The notes beneath the pieces are model-generated. The model was given only the letters and a program-made list of their open reading frames with translations, had not been told where the DNA came from and searched no databases. A stretch of 64,000 nucleotides of DNA from Ichthyophis bannanicus (Eukaryota; Chordata; Amphibia; Gymnophiona; Ichthyophiidae), in assembly GCA_033557465.1 (NCBI GenBank), contig CM066043.1, positions 75,298,662-75,362,661 of the forward strand, in the 5' to 3' direction. A program made the position numbers and the translations under genes. Positions 44,501-55,793 of this stretch are shown here, piece by piece; position 1 is the first letter of the stretch, and every line of letters starts with the position of its first letter.

Positions 44501-45527
44501 ACCCAGGTGTCTCAGATAGTGGTGGGGACGCAGATTAGAGGCTTTGAGGGAGTGAGGGACCTATACCGGCTGGGAGAGCCGGACAGGTTTGCGTACATGC
44601 AGATGGGCTCAGTGGTCCAACAAAGGGGGAGAGAGCAGGGGGGAAGGGGAGTGGTTTGAAGGAGCATGCCTAGGATCCATGGGGCAGCAGGGGATGCTTT
44701 CTAGGATATATAGAGGATTGGTGGCGAGGGGGGAAGGGAAGTTAAAGTACATGGAAGCGTGGGAAAAGGACTTAGGGGTAACGTGGGGGGTGGAAGAGTG
44801 GGAGGCAATAGCAATGGGTATCGCTCGATTCTCCATAGCCACATTGCTGCGTGAGAATGGCTTTAAGGTGTTGAGTCGCTGGTATCTCACACCGGAGCGA
44901 TTGTGCAGGGCGGGGGTGCTGCAGACGGATGACTGTTGGCGGCTGTGTGGGGAGCGAGGGTCCTGGATGCATATGTGGTGGTCATGTCCAGTTGTTAGAG
45001 AGTATTGGGGCAAAATAGGGGAGAACATTAACCAAATTGTGGGAGCAAATATAGGGCTTGGACCTGAGATGTGTCTCCTGCATAGACCAGATGGGAGGTG
45101 GGAAGGTGATTGGAGAATCATTTGGTATTGTGTAACTGCAGCACGGTGTGAAATAGCATGGTATTGGAATAGACCGATTTTGCCATCCATAGCTAGTTTT
45201 GCACGCAGAATTTCGCACCTTTATGCAATGTCCAAAATGACGGGGGACCGGATGGGAAAAGGGGAGCAAGTAGTAAAACGGTGGGCGGGGGTTTGGGAGT
45301 GGTTACGGGAAGGGTCGTGGAAGGAAGGGGGAGGAGTAGGGGATAGGGGAGGGAGGCTGGGAGTGAGCAGTGGGGGCTTGGAGGTTTGGGGGGTAGGGGT
45401 GCTAATTTCGTGGAAATGGAGGGGGATCTTATCATATATTGTGTACAATGTCTTGTGCCTAATTCATTGTTTATTGGGTAGAACAAGGAATGAGGGTTTT
45501 CAGGGGAGTGCAGGGCAGAACGATTAG
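41586..45527 (+). pseudogene. L1-like ORF2 (endonuclease, reverse transcriptase, zinc knuckle), broken
   Basis: It begins with TTG in place of ATG, then KILTLNVKGLNSPWKRQ and MLQETHLQ. The endonuclease shows VVNVYAPTG, GGDFNLAWE and, in another frame, RLDAIWVG and ITWSDHAPVV. RT blocks are GKAPGLDGLTARFYKQF, YRPISLLNVDAKLLAKVLA, DQAGFVPGRQ, VSLDAEKAFDQVSWK, RGTRQGCPLSPLLF and SLFVDDILL (an FVDD box), then IRYLGVQL and ERFIWGG. The C-terminus has CWRLCGERG followed by HMWWSCP. Lesions are TAG near 41733, TGA near 43450 (a Trp codon), TAG near 43781 and frame changes near 42075, 42410, 42520, 44020 and 44620, several beside G-runs. Confidence 0.9.
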
Positions 45528-45697
45528 GAAATGTTAATAAATGTTAGTTATATGTTGATTACATTGACTGTAGGATGTATTGTATCTAATCTATTGTTTA
45601 TGTGGTAGAACAATGGACTGGGGGATGTCCGGGTAAGGTAGGGCAGAACAATTAGTAAACAATAGTTATGTGTTGATCATATTGACTGTAGGATGTT
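45430..45697 (+). repeat. Tandem repeat in the L1-like 3' UTR
   Basis: Two units of about 130 bp: each has ATTGT..CTAAT.CATTGTTTAT, GTAGAACAA, GCAGGGCAGAAC.ATTAG or its equal, and TTGACTGTAGGATG at the end. The units differ by small changes. Confidence 0.65.
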
Positions 45698-45781
45698 AGT
45701 TCACCATTGTATAATATGAGAAGGGGTTTGAAAATTGTACATGGTTGTTGGGATGGAACTGTGTGTGCAAAGGTTGACAAT

Positions 45782-46440
45782 AAAAACATCCTTTAAAGGC
45801 CCTGCAAGAACCTCTCTGAGCTCTTTCAGTATCCTGGGATGTATCCCATCTGGTCCCATAGACTTGTCCATTTTCAGTTTTGCAATCGGTTCTAACACAT
45901 CATCTTTTGTGAATGGTGTGGTATCTACTCCATTCCCATTTGTATATTTGTCAATCATAGGTGGTCCTTCTCCAGGATTTTCTCTAGTGAAAACAGAGCA
46001 GAAGTATTTCTTTAGCACTTTTGCTTTTTCAATGCCACTTTCCATGTATCTGTTCCCAGCACTTTTGAGTCCTGCAATTCCACCTTTGATTTTCTTCCTC
46101 TCCCGAATATATCTGAAAAAAGTCTTTTCACCACTCTTCACATTTTTAGCCATCTTTTCTTGTGCCTTTGATTTTGCTATCCTTATTTCTCTTTTTATCT
46201 CTTTTAGTTTGATCTTGTATTCTTTTCTGTGTTCCTCTGTGAGCTTCTGAATTTTGTGAAAGCTGTGTGTTTTACCTTTATTTGTGCAGTCACTTTTTTG
46301 GAGAACCAAATACTGTAGGTTTCATTTTCCTCTTGTTTCTTTATTTACTTTCCTTATGTATCTGTTGCACCTTTTGCTGCTTTCTTTAGCCCATTGCAAT
46401 TCCACTTCCCTTAACCCCTGCCATCCTACCAACTCCTCCT
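45782..46440 (-). mobile_element. CR1-B, RT N-terminal segment (part 3 of 4)
   Basis: The minus-strand frame 46309-45701 has KSGEKTFFRYIRERKKIKGG, KKYFCSVFTRENPGEG, LKMDKSMGPDGIHPRILKEL and LAGPLKDVF. This matches the CR1 ORF2 region before the RT palm. It continues part 2 across the L1 insertion. The first 14 bases are the right copy of the L1 target duplication. Confidence 0.85.
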
Positions 46441-46605
46441 TCAGGTAATGCAATGTGTGCCTTTGAGTCAGTCCTGACTCCTGGCGACCCAGAAGCTCCT
46501 GGGTTTTCTTGGCAGTATCACCCACTGGAAGTAGATTGCCAGGCCTTTCTTCCGAGGCAATGAAGGGTTAAGTGACTTGCCCAAGGCCACAAGGAGTGCT
46601 ACTTG
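46441..46605 (-). mobile_element. RTE-tailed SINE fragment inserted in CR1-B
   Basis: This is the same repeat as the one at 3762-3962, here without its tRNA-like head. It holds CCTTTGAGTCAGTCCTGACT and GACCCAGAAGCTCCTGGGTT and the CTTGCCCAAGGCCACAAGGA domain. CR1-B resumes after it. Confidence 0.7.
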
Positions 46606-47812
46606 GCCATTTTATTGAAGTCAGCATTTTTGAAGTCTAAGACTGAGTTTGCTGTGATTGGATTCCACCTTGGCTTTTATCTCAAACCACACCGTGTGAT
46701 GATCGCTGCTGCTCACATGGGCACCCACCTGGATATTCGACATGCTATCTCCATTGGTGAGCACTAAGTCCAGCACAGAGCTCTCCCTGGTCAGTTCCAT
46801 CACCATTCGTTTAAGTAACGCATCTTGGAAGGCATCCACAATTTGTTTTACTTCTTTACAGATTTGCAGAAGAAACACTCCAATCCACATCAGGTAGATT
46901 AAAGTCACCCAATATGATCACTTCCCCCTTCATGGCTATCTTTGCAATATCAGCAATCAATTCGCTATCCATTTCTTCGGTTTGAGTTGGAGGCCTGTAG
47001 ACCACACCAGTATGGATGACAGTGCCATCTCCTCTTTCCAACACAATCCAAAGCACTTTTTCCCCATGTCCCCTGCATTTCAGCAGCTTTAATATTGCTT
47101 TTGACATACAGGGCTACTCCTCCTCCTTTTCTTCCCTCTCTATCTTTTCTAAATAGATTATAGCCAGCTAAGGCTATATCCCATTCATGTGACTCATTAA
47201 ACCATGTTTCTGTAATGGCCACAATGTCCAAGTCCATTTCCACCATTAGGGCTTCCAGATCAGGAACTTTGTTGGCTAGGCTTCGAGCATTTGTACTCAT
47301 TGCTTTCCAGCATTTGTTGAATGGCTTGCCTGCCTTTTGCATGGAGTTTGTTCTACAAGTCCCTTCCCGCTTGCCATTGATGTGTTGTTCAAAAGTGTGG
47401 CTTTTGCCAATGTTGTTTCACTTTTGCTGGGAGCGACGTACTGAACTTGTCCTCCATCCATCCATCACTCCCTTTCCCTAGTTTAAATGCCTGTCCACAT
47501 AATGCCTGAATTTTTCACTTAGGATCCTTTTCCCTGTGGCGGAGAGTGTAGTCCATCAGTACAGTATAGTTTCTTGTTGATCCATATGTTTCCCCAGTCA
47601 CCTATATATCTAAATCCTTCTTGTTTGCACCAGGTTTGGAGCCATGTATTAAAGTTGATGTGATGCAGCCTTTCTGCCCCTTCTGAGAATGTTATAGTGT
47701 TAGCAATGGGCTTGAGGTTTTCTCCCAGAGTCTGGAAGTCCTTTTGAACTGCAGAGGCACTGTTTCTAGCCAGGTCATTTGTACCCAAGTGGATGACAAG
47801 AACAAACCAAAC
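46606..47812 (-). mobile_element. CR1-B, endonuclease and ORF1 end (part 4 of 4)
   Basis: The minus-strand frames give ITETWFNESHEWDIALAGYNLF and GGGVALYVK (47342-46965), VIHTGVVYRPPTQTEEM and ILGDFNLPDVDW (47107-46856), and VSSSDHHTVWFEI (46908-46621, the catalytic SDH). Upstream lies MGTNDLARN through TDGLHS (47788-47519), the SGNH-esterase domain of ORF1 with GTND and DGLH blocks. It is an old copy with frameshifts. The 5' end is near 47812. Confidence 0.82.
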
Positions 47813-48635
47813 TGTTGGTATAGTTAGTGCAGAAAGTGAGCACTCAAACTGATATTATGTCCATCCAAACCAAAAGCCCAATCTCTACAAGCCCTTCTTC
47901 TCCCTCAGAGATCCTGGGTGCTTATCCCATGCTTTCTTGAATTCAGGTGGGGGCCCGATTCCACAACATGCACATCCGGCCTGCAGACACGTCTAAATTA
48001 AAAACAGGCCCTGTTTGAACCCAATTCTGCATCCGTGGGTCTGGAATCAGGGAGATAGGTGTGCCTGGCATGGCAGCCAGCCTGTGCATGGGTGCAGGCA
48101 CGGGCCAGGCAATATAATAGAGAAACACATTCCCATAATATTATGGGACAGGAGTAAACATTTTGGACATCCCTGCGCCCACTATATTCTGAAAAATTGC
48201 ACGTTTTGGATTCTGCCTGTCTCTGGGATTTAGCTGCGGACGCCACACCTCCTCGGTAAAACGTGCATCTCCTAAGCTGCTCTTTACTCTGACAGTAGTT
48301 TGCTGATGCAAACTAGACATAAGGAGTGACTGCTGCTGCAACCTAGACCATATACCAGTCCTCTTCATGCCCTGAAAAGTGCTAGGTAATCCCAGTGCAT
48401 CCTAATATGGTATAAAAGAATGTAAATATTAACATGTATGTCAGGGCACACCTTGCAAGAAATGGTACTTGGCATTATGAAACGGCCACAGTAATCCCTG
48501 CCATGGTCATCTCTACAAACATGCTTTAAACTGCTAAGGATGGACCCTTTACCAAGTGCACAAAAACCAAAACTAACATTGCAAGCCACAAAGAATCCAT
48601 AATATTGCAGAGCAACAAATGTATGCCATTTTCGT
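47813..48635. other. Unannotated stretch with a short CR1-type piece
   Basis: Bases about 47880-47945 (GATCCTGGGTGCTTATCCCA, CTTTCTTGAATTCAG) resemble a CR1 3' region on minus. The remainder has no recognised repeat or gene, only short overlapping open frames. Confidence 0.4.
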
Positions 48636-48960
48636 CAGGACCAGCCCAAGGGTTTCTGCTGCTGTCCCCCTCCCGCTGATGCCGCATCCACTCCTGCCCA
48701 GCTGTCGCCGCCGCCTCCCCCTCCCCCCCTGCTGCTGCTGCTGCCACGATTCCATCTTGGGAGGAGGAGGAGGGCAGTAGCTGCAACAACATTTCTAAAA
48801 GCGACAGCTTTTGCTGCCGCTTTTGAAAATACTACCGCTGCCCGCCTCTCCCTCCCAAGACAGAATCGCAGTGGCAGCAGCTGGGGGGAGCAGTGCAGCC
48901 ACATATATACCCATCTGGCCGGCCACCCTAGGCGGCTGCCTAGCAATTGGGCTAGCCCTG
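48636..48960. mobile_element. hAT-like MITE, 325 bp
   Basis: The ends are CAGGACCAGCCC (48636) and GGGCTAGCCCTG (48960), imperfect terminal inverted repeats of the hAT CAGGG type. The flanks ATTTTCGT and CTTTTCGT agree in seven of eight bases, fitting an 8-bp target duplication. The interior is itself near-palindromic (CATCTTGGGAGG and CCTCCCAAGACAG) and holds a CTG run near 48730. No transposase. Confidence 0.6.
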
Positions 48961-48968
48961 CTTTTCGT

Positions 48969-49372
48969 GCCTCTAGCCTATAAGTGCACTCATTCTGCTG
49001 TTCTGCACTACACCCCTGCTCAGGAACTCTGCTCTTCTGGCAGATTGCTTCTATCTGTGCCCTTCTCTTCTACTTCCAACTCCAGACTTCGCTCCTTTCA
49101 CCTTGCTGCTTCCTATGCCTGGCACAAACTACCTAAGTCTGTAGGTCAGGCTTCATATCTGGTCCTTCTCAAATCCAGGCTGAACGCTCACTTCTTCATT
49201 GCTGCTTTTGGATCTGATCCGCCTAATCTCCCTTACCATTCCCCCTAAATGTATCCTGTCCACAGCTGCTGTGTTGCCTGTCTTGACTAGATTGTAAGTT
49301 CTGCTGAGCAGAGACCATCTTTTACATATGTCTTGTAGCGCTATACAAATGATCAGTAGTAGTAGTATGACC
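48969..49372 (+). mobile_element. L2-like LINE 3' end
   Basis: The frame encodes FSSTSNSRLRSFHLAASYAWHK followed by LPKSVGQ and LKSRLNAHFF, the L2 ORF2 C-terminus. A 3' UTR with ATTGTAAGTTCTGCTGAGCA follows, then GTAGCGCTATACAAATGATC and an AGTAGTAGTAGT tail. Confidence 0.65.
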
Positions 49373-51365
49373 TTCTAGCTTTGGCATCTGAGTCCCACAT
49401 ATCTGAGTACTGGCATTTCTCACACAGCAGCTACTCCTATCCCATCATGGTGTATGTTGGTCCATATTGTGGGACCCTAACCTGGGCCCGAGGGTTTACA
49501 GGCATAGGGCTGCCTTGTAATGTCCTTAAATAAAGCTTCTCTGACTGTCCCCAGTGGAATTCTGGAACTTGTAGTTAGGCTTTTCTTGAGCAAGGACAGA
49601 ATGTAGTGTGAGACCGTTGGTAAGGCATACAAGAATATTTATTTTTCTATGGGGATTTCCAAGGCATTAAAATTCAAACACAAGGCGTTAGGATACTTCT
49701 CCAACACAAAGGATAACAGAAGATAACTGGCAACTGAGGTAAATGGAAACCAAAAGTCCTGCTAACCTTAGCAGCTGTTTTTCATTAAACAAAAGAGTAC
49801 TCAGCACAGCTTCTTGTATCTCTTTCAAACAAAAGGTAAACTTTCTTCTTGGCACAACTGTTTCCCCTTCTAAACAAACTTCTGATAACACACCGCTTTT
49901 GCACAACTGTGGTTTTCCCAGTTCAAACAAACTTCTGGTAACACACAGCTTCTTTGCTTTAGAAGAAAAATTCTCACTTGGTAAAACACATCCTTGGCTT
50001 TAGAAGACTATTAGCAGTTACAGAGTTATGCACAATACAGCTTCTCACTCTCTCAGCTCTGCTTAGTAAGACTCAATCTTCTTTTAAACAGAATGAGCAA
50101 TCCATTGGAGAGATTCCTAGGTCAGACTCTGGCACATAAGAATTGACCTGCATTTCCTCCTGGGCTAAAGAATGCTCATTGCCTTCTACAGTCTTAAAAG
50201 CTTCCTCAGCTTCTCTGTCTTGTAGGAACTTTTGAAACTGACTTCACAGCAAATCTTTCTGATTGGGCACCGTAACTTTGGGAGAATAATCCTTTCTCTC
50301 AGGGAACACTTGTGCTAATGTTTCTAGTGTTTTTAGCTCAGCTGCTCTGCTCACTGCTGGGGTTTGGCTTTTTCCACTCTCAAGCGTCTCCACCCACCTT
50401 CTGGCAGTTGTAGGGCTCAGGTCTGGCTCTTGTACACTAGCTGTTGCAAAATGTTCCTGTTCATCTGTAAGCTGTTCAGCTATACATCTGTTGGCTTCAC
50501 TTCTAGGAGCATTTCTCAGACACCCACTGCTTCCTTTTCTACTGACCTCTTTCAGCTTCTGGAGGTCAGACTTCTTGTGCCTTTCTCCACTCTTTCTCTC
50601 ATGAGATCTCTCCTGAAAGCCTTCCTGGAATCCTTCTTCCTCTCCAGGATCTCCCAGGGCTCTGGGATATCTCTTCCCACTGGAATCCCCTTGCTCCAGG
50701 ATCTCTCCTTCTCCTGTGGAAGTGACTCTCCCTTCCTTCCCTCCTCTCTGGTCAGAGTGAGGTTTAAAAAACGTTTCTTCCCTGCCACACCCTTGCCTTC
50801 GCACAGGCCTTTCCAATCAGTATCTAAGCCTGCCCTCACTTCAGAGTCTGGGCGTGGCTTAGCTTCAGCAGAGACAGGATTTTTTTTCTTTCCTGCTCTG
50901 CAAGCTCTGTGCACAGCTTGTCTGTCACTTGTTTTAAAGGCAGAAACATGGTTTTCTTCTATCTCCATCTGTTCTTGGCTGCTCTCATCATCACAGTATA
51001 CATCAGTTATCTGTGGGGTAACCCTGTCTGTCTTCCCATAGTCTGCTTTATGGCTCTGTTCCCCTGGTCAGGCCTGTGGGTGCATGGGAGGGGAGATCCC
51101 TATGCCATCACACCAAGTAGCCAGCCTCCAGATATATCCACCACTCTTACAGCTCTCTTAGATCCTGGACTGGGTAGGGATATAGGCCTCATGGAACAAT
51201 CTGGGGTATGTTGGCACAACATCAGTCGTGTCTCCCAGTGCCCAGCACAGCGGATGTATGGCTACCCTATCACACTGCCAACAACAGATGTTATTCGAAT
51301 ACCCTATGAAAAATAGTCCAGAAGGAATCCGAATAGGCTCCCTATAGCTACATGTTACAACATAT
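49373..51365 (-). other. Unclassified segment with basic ORFs
   Basis: The left part (49550-50240) is A/T-rich with repeated CTTCTGATAACACACCGC/ CTTCTGGTAACACACAGC words. The right part has overlapping minus-strand frames of basic, Glu/Lys/Arg-rich composition. The layout recalls the inserted segment at 16.5-17.9 kb. I do not recognise the family. CTGGAACTTGTAGTTAGGC near 49562 is a word common in retroelement ends. Confidence 0.3.
50244..50968 (-). CDS. Hypothetical hydrophilic protein, two overlapping frames
   Basis: Frame 50816-50244 (190 aa) and frame 50968-50552 (138 aa) overlap in different phases on minus, so one frameshift could join them. Both are rich in Glu, Arg, Lys and Gly, without signal peptide, membrane span or recognised catalytic motif. 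If real, they might be a broken retroelement-encoded basic protein, but I cannot name it. The plus-strand frame of 225 codons over the same bases (50364-51041, with a hydrophobic stretch) is an alternative I favour less. Confidence 0.25.
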
Positions 51366-51370
51366 CACTT

Positions 51371-51540
51371 TCAATAATAAGGAATTCTCAGAATATGAGC
51401 ATTCAGCAGTGCAAACAGCACTAATACATGCTCAACAGCAATAGCATTGGTTTCTAAAAATTTGCATTATGGGTATGTATGGGCTGTTTGCACTGTTGAA
51501 TGCTTTTATTTTGAAGGTTCCTTATTGACAGAGATTTGTT
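51371..51540. repeat. Short inverted repeat (hairpin, MITE-like)
   Basis: The left arm TCAATAATAAGGAATTCTCA with GAGCATTCAGCAGTGCAAAC pairs with the right arm GTTTGCACTGTTGAATGCTT and CCTTATTGA. The arms are about 60 bp around a loop of about 40. No target duplication was fixed. Confidence 0.5.
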
Positions 51541-52440
51541 TTGACATTTAGCTATAGAGAACCTTTTCTGATTGTCTGCCCGATCACACTGGCACCTGGT
51601 GATGCAGCGGTCATCTATATGGTCCAGGTACTGGCCAGGCTTTCATGTCCCCCCTGAATTGCAGATGAACACACCAGATCCTTAAGTGCACACCTCAAAC
51701 CACACTCTCTCATTTTCAGTCACAAAAACATAATTCTGCCAAAAAGATGCCCTGAACCTATACATAACAGCTATGACATAACATAATAGCATGGGGTACC
51801 AGGACTACAAATATGATCTCCATTTCTCACCCAAACAAGAATCCTTTCCATGCTCAAGCCCATACTATCCTTATATCAGAAGTCCCATTTTTCAGAACAT
51901 GGGAATTCTTAGGGTCCTCTAGATTGGCTCCTTTAGCACAAACACCACATTTCAGCATAGCCATAATACACACTATTGCTCTTCTTAATATTTAAGGGTG
52001 TTTATTAATGTTTCTACACTTTACAACATTTCCTCACCTCTGCTCTCTGTTCCTTAAAACTGCATCTTGTGTTTTTCCAGACTGCAGTCACACCAGTTCA
52101 AAACATATTTGTCACAACCATTCTTCAATACGGGCTGCATTGCAGAGAAGAGCAGAATATTTTCTAAGCCCTGTCCTTATTCCACGTTTCAGCAGGAATA
52201 AAGTGGACATCTGCGGGAAATACTTAAAATGTACATGACCTTTCCTGAATATGCTTTATATGTCTCCATAGTTGACCATGCCCATGTTCTGCCCCTTCTG
52301 GGCTTGTTCTGAGATCCCCGTGCTAGCACCATGGATGTGCAAGAACCCCATATTGTCTTCATCTCCACTGGAGAAGGAAGGGGGCTTTGCCATATGTCCA
52401 TTATCCTTTCTGTAAAGAAATATCCTTAAGATAACCTTAC
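51541..52440. other. Unannotated stretch
   Basis: No gene or classified repeat is recognised. The short frames lack motifs. Confidence 0.4.
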
Positions 52441-52560
52441 GAGTGGAGTAGCAGCCTAGTGGTTAGGGTAGCAGCCAGAAAGACCCTTGTTCAAATCCAG
52501 AGCTGTCCCCAAAGTTGGTTGAAGGTGTTGGTACCCTAGGCCAGCTTTAAGCCTTATGCC
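52441..52560 (+). mobile_element. tRNA-derived SINE fragment
   Basis: The head reads GAGTAGCAGCCTAGTGGTTA (box A) and TTGTTCAAATCCAGAGCTGT (box B). It is the same head family as at 3762-3962, here on plus and without its tail. Confidence 0.6.
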
Positions 52561-52579
52561 CCTCCTCTCCCCTCTCTCC

Positions 52580-53036
52580 CCATCTTTAGAGTCCGGAATG
52601 GTCCCAGAAGACTGGAGAAAGGTGCATGTGGTCCCTTTACACAAAAGCAGAAGGATGAGAAGAACTATAGTCCAATGGAATGAAGAATCCAAGGCAGCAT
52701 GGTTTTACTAGAGGCAGGTCTTGTCAGACAAATCTAATTAATTTCTTTGACTGAGCAACCAGAGAGTTGGACTGAGGGAGAGCCCTAGATGTGGTATACT
52801 TAGATATCAGTAAAGCCTTTAACATTGTTCCACACAGGTGACCTATAAATGAATTGAGCACCCTGGGGATGGACCCTAAAGTGACTGACTGGGTTAGAAA
52901 ATGGTTGAGTGGGAGATGGCAAAGGATACAGGTAAATGGAGCTCACTCTGAGGAGAAGAATGTTTTAGTGGTGTGCCGCAGGGATCCGTCTTTGGTCCGA
53001 TTCTTTTTAACCCTTTTGTTAGAGATATTTTGAAAG
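52580..53036 (+). mobile_element. CR1 relic (CR1-C), RT part before the hAT-like insertion
   Basis: Translated pieces include MVPEDWRKVHVVPLHKS-type, QHGFTRGRSCQTNLI-type, VVYLDISKAFNIVPH and PQGSVFGPILFN, all broken by stops. It continues at 56369. The last eight bases (TTTGAAAG, 53029-53036) are the left target duplication. Confidence 0.75.
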
Positions 53037-54779
53037 CAGGGGTGGCTCAAGGCAATCTGCTGCCTGAGGCAAAGAATGAGATGGCGCCCCCCTCCCCTTA
53101 AAAGGGGCGGGGCTTTTTCAGAACTCCAATCAGGGACTGAACCAAACCAAAAAACCAATTAGATTATATGGAGGGAATGCAAGATGTTTGCACACAGGGC
53201 CGTACACCAAGCTGCAATTGCACCCTGTGCAACTTGCAGCACGGACACATGCCCCCCCCCCCTCTGCCCATACCTCCATCCAGCGCTGCCTGCTCTTTCC
53301 CTGCTGCTGCCCTCTGTTTTTTTTAAGGCGGCACTGGCAACAGGGAAAGAGCAGGCAGCACTGGACAGAGGTATGGGGAGGAGGAGGGGGGCATGTGCCC
53401 TATCTGAAAGGCACCGGCACTTTAAGCAGATCTGTCCCTCCCTGCTCTGACATCATGGTGAGGAGGGAGGGACCAGACCTGCTAAAAGTGCTGCGAAAAG
53501 GCTCGGGGGGGGGGGGCGCATTTTGGCTGACTGCTATTGTCCTGCCAGCGGCGGCAGGGCAACAGCATATACCCAAAATATGCCCCCCCCAAGCCTTTGC
53601 ACCCTGTGCAGCTGCACCACTTGCACAGGGTTAGGTATGGTCCTGTTTGCACACCAAGGAACTAAAAGACAGCAAGAATCAACAGCACAGTTTATAAAAC
53701 TAAATTATAACTCATTTTTATTTTGTTATAAACTGCGTTATGGTTCTTGCTTTTTCTTTTTCAAAATATATTTTGCATCCACAGTGGGTGCAGAGCAGAA
53801 CCAGGACATTCACCCACAGAACTCAATATTTAAAAAAAAATCTGATTCTGATCATCTCACTAACAACCATCACCATCACTATTCTCCAGTACCAGGCATA
53901 TTGTGAACTAATACAAAACCCTACAACAAAGAGCAAACCTACCATACCATACCATATCAGCACAGACTTCCAAAACTCACATAAGGAGCCCATCGTCACT
54001 GTAAATACTACAGTGGGCCCTGGAACATCCATACACCTATCTGAAAAGCTGAACAAGTCAAATTACTACAGTACAGTATAGATCTTTATGTACAAACTCC
54101 ATGTTAACAACACCTGACCTCAGTCACACACGTACAACATCAACCCTCACCAAATACAGAATAAGTAACCACAATCTAAAGTAAAAATAAAAATATGTAG
54201 ACAAAATTTAAAATGAAACCCCAAGAAGTCCACATGCAGTGCAACGTCAGATAAATAAGAGATGCAATTCCCCAATACTGTGTAAAATATAAAGATAGCA
54301 CAAAGTCCAATCACTAAAATGAAATAAAATTATTTTTTCTACCTTTGTCTGACCATATTATTCTCTGATCATGCTGGTCCTGATCTGAGGCTTCTGCTTT
54401 CCTGTCTTCTCTTAGCTCTCTTTCTGTGGTCTATGGTCCATCTGCCATTTCTTATCTCTGCATTTGTTTTCTTCACTTCTTTCCATCAGCCTATTTCCAG
54501 TCCCAGTAACCCCTCCCCAGTATCAGCCCCTTTCCAGTCCTCCCTCCCAGTACCTTCCAATGTCAACTTGCATTCCCATGACTGCCACTGGTGTCCATTC
54601 CCTTCCAGTCCCCCTCCTTCCCCACTGTCAAGCTCCTAGTCCAAACACCATGGCAGCCCCTCTCAGCATCCACTCCCTTCCAGTCCCATTCTCCTGTCCC
54701 CTCGCATCAGCCCCTTTGTAGCCCTAGCCCCCCAGTTTTCTTCCAAGGCCAGCAGCTCTATCCTCCCCTCCCAACCATC

Positions 54780-55165
54780 AGCCTATTTCCAGTTGAAGCC
54801 CCCCCCAACCCCATTACCAGTGCTAGCCTCCCCTAATCAGCCCATTAGTCCTACCCCCCCCCCCCCATCAGCCCATCCTAGCCTCCACTAATCAGCCCAT
54901 TTCCAGTCCTAGCCTCCCTGATCGGCTCATTTCCAATGCTAGACCCCACTCAGCCATTACTAATCCTAACCCCCCCCCAATCAGCCCATTACCAGTCCTA
55001 GCCTTCCCTAATCAGCTCATATCCATAGCTAGTCCCCCCTCAGCCCATTACCAGTGCTAGTCCCCCTAACCAGTCCCAACCCCCTCTTGATCAGTCCATT
55101 CCCAATCCTAGCTCCCCCTGATATGCCCATTACCAGTGCTAGCCCACCCATCAGCCCATTATAAT
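54780..55165 (+). repeat. Degenerate minisatellite in the hAT-like element
   Basis: Units of about 30-45 bp recur: CAGCCCATTACCAGT, CTAGCC or CTAGTC, then CCCCTAATCAGCCCATT or a relation. More than eight units can be picked out. No coding role. Confidence 0.6.
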
Positions 55166-55793
55166 CCTAACCCACTCTGTCTCTCTTCTCTGTCTAGCAT
55201 TTCCCCGTCTCTCCCCTTTGTCCAGCATTTGCCCCCATCTCTCCCATTTCTCTAGTACTTGTCCCTTGTCTCCCCCTTTGTCCCCAATCTCTCACCTTTG
55301 TCTCTCCTTGTCCTCCTGCTGTCCCCACTCCCTCCACCTGCACCTCTCATCTGGCAATGGTGGGGGCATTCTGGCTGCTTTAATTTTAGATTTTGCCACC
55401 TCTGCCTTCCTGCTGCATTTTTTTCCTCAAGAATGTTTGCAGCAAAAACAAAAAAAAAAGCGGCGGGAAGACAGAGGAAGGGCAGAGGCAGCAAAATCTA
55501 AAATTAACCAGAGTGCTGCATCCACACAAATCAACCTGATTGCTTGCAGCGATCAAGCTGATTTGTTTGATGCTGGTTGTTCCTGGTGAATGAGAAGGAA
55601 CCCTTGTCATCCCTCCCTCCCTCCATCCATCCATCCATGTCAGCCCCCCCCTCTCCATCCATCCATGTCACCCTCCATGTCAGCCCCGTTGCAGATTCCC
55701 TGCCCCCCTCCTCCCCTCTCCCCATGTCTGCCTGCTACCGCCCCCACCATAATTCCTGTGCCTCCTTCTGCAGCCACGGCTCCCTGCCTCATA

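Larger units (their letters stand above)
39458..45781 (+). mobile_element. L1-like retrotransposon, full length, 6.3 kb
   Basis: It is flanked by a 14-bp duplication AAAAACATCCTTTA (39444-39457 and 45782-45795). The order is G/C-rich 5' UTR, ORF1 with coiled coil and RRM, G-rich spacer, ORF2 with endonuclease, RT and C-terminal zinc knuckle, and a 3' UTR with a tandem repeat. The 3' end is GGTTGACAATAAA with hardly any A-tail. ORF2 is broken. The element lies within CR1-B. It resembles L1/Tx1-group elements, and the exact clade is not decided. Confidence 0.92.

Noticed and set aside
44609..45190. 193-codon minus-strand frame
   Set aside because: Antisense to the ORF2 C-terminal region with its zinc knuckle.
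50909..51316. 135-codon plus-strand frame with a hydrophobic start
   Set aside because: No recognised family and it overlaps the basic minus-strand frames. It does not match the second exon of the lectin gene.
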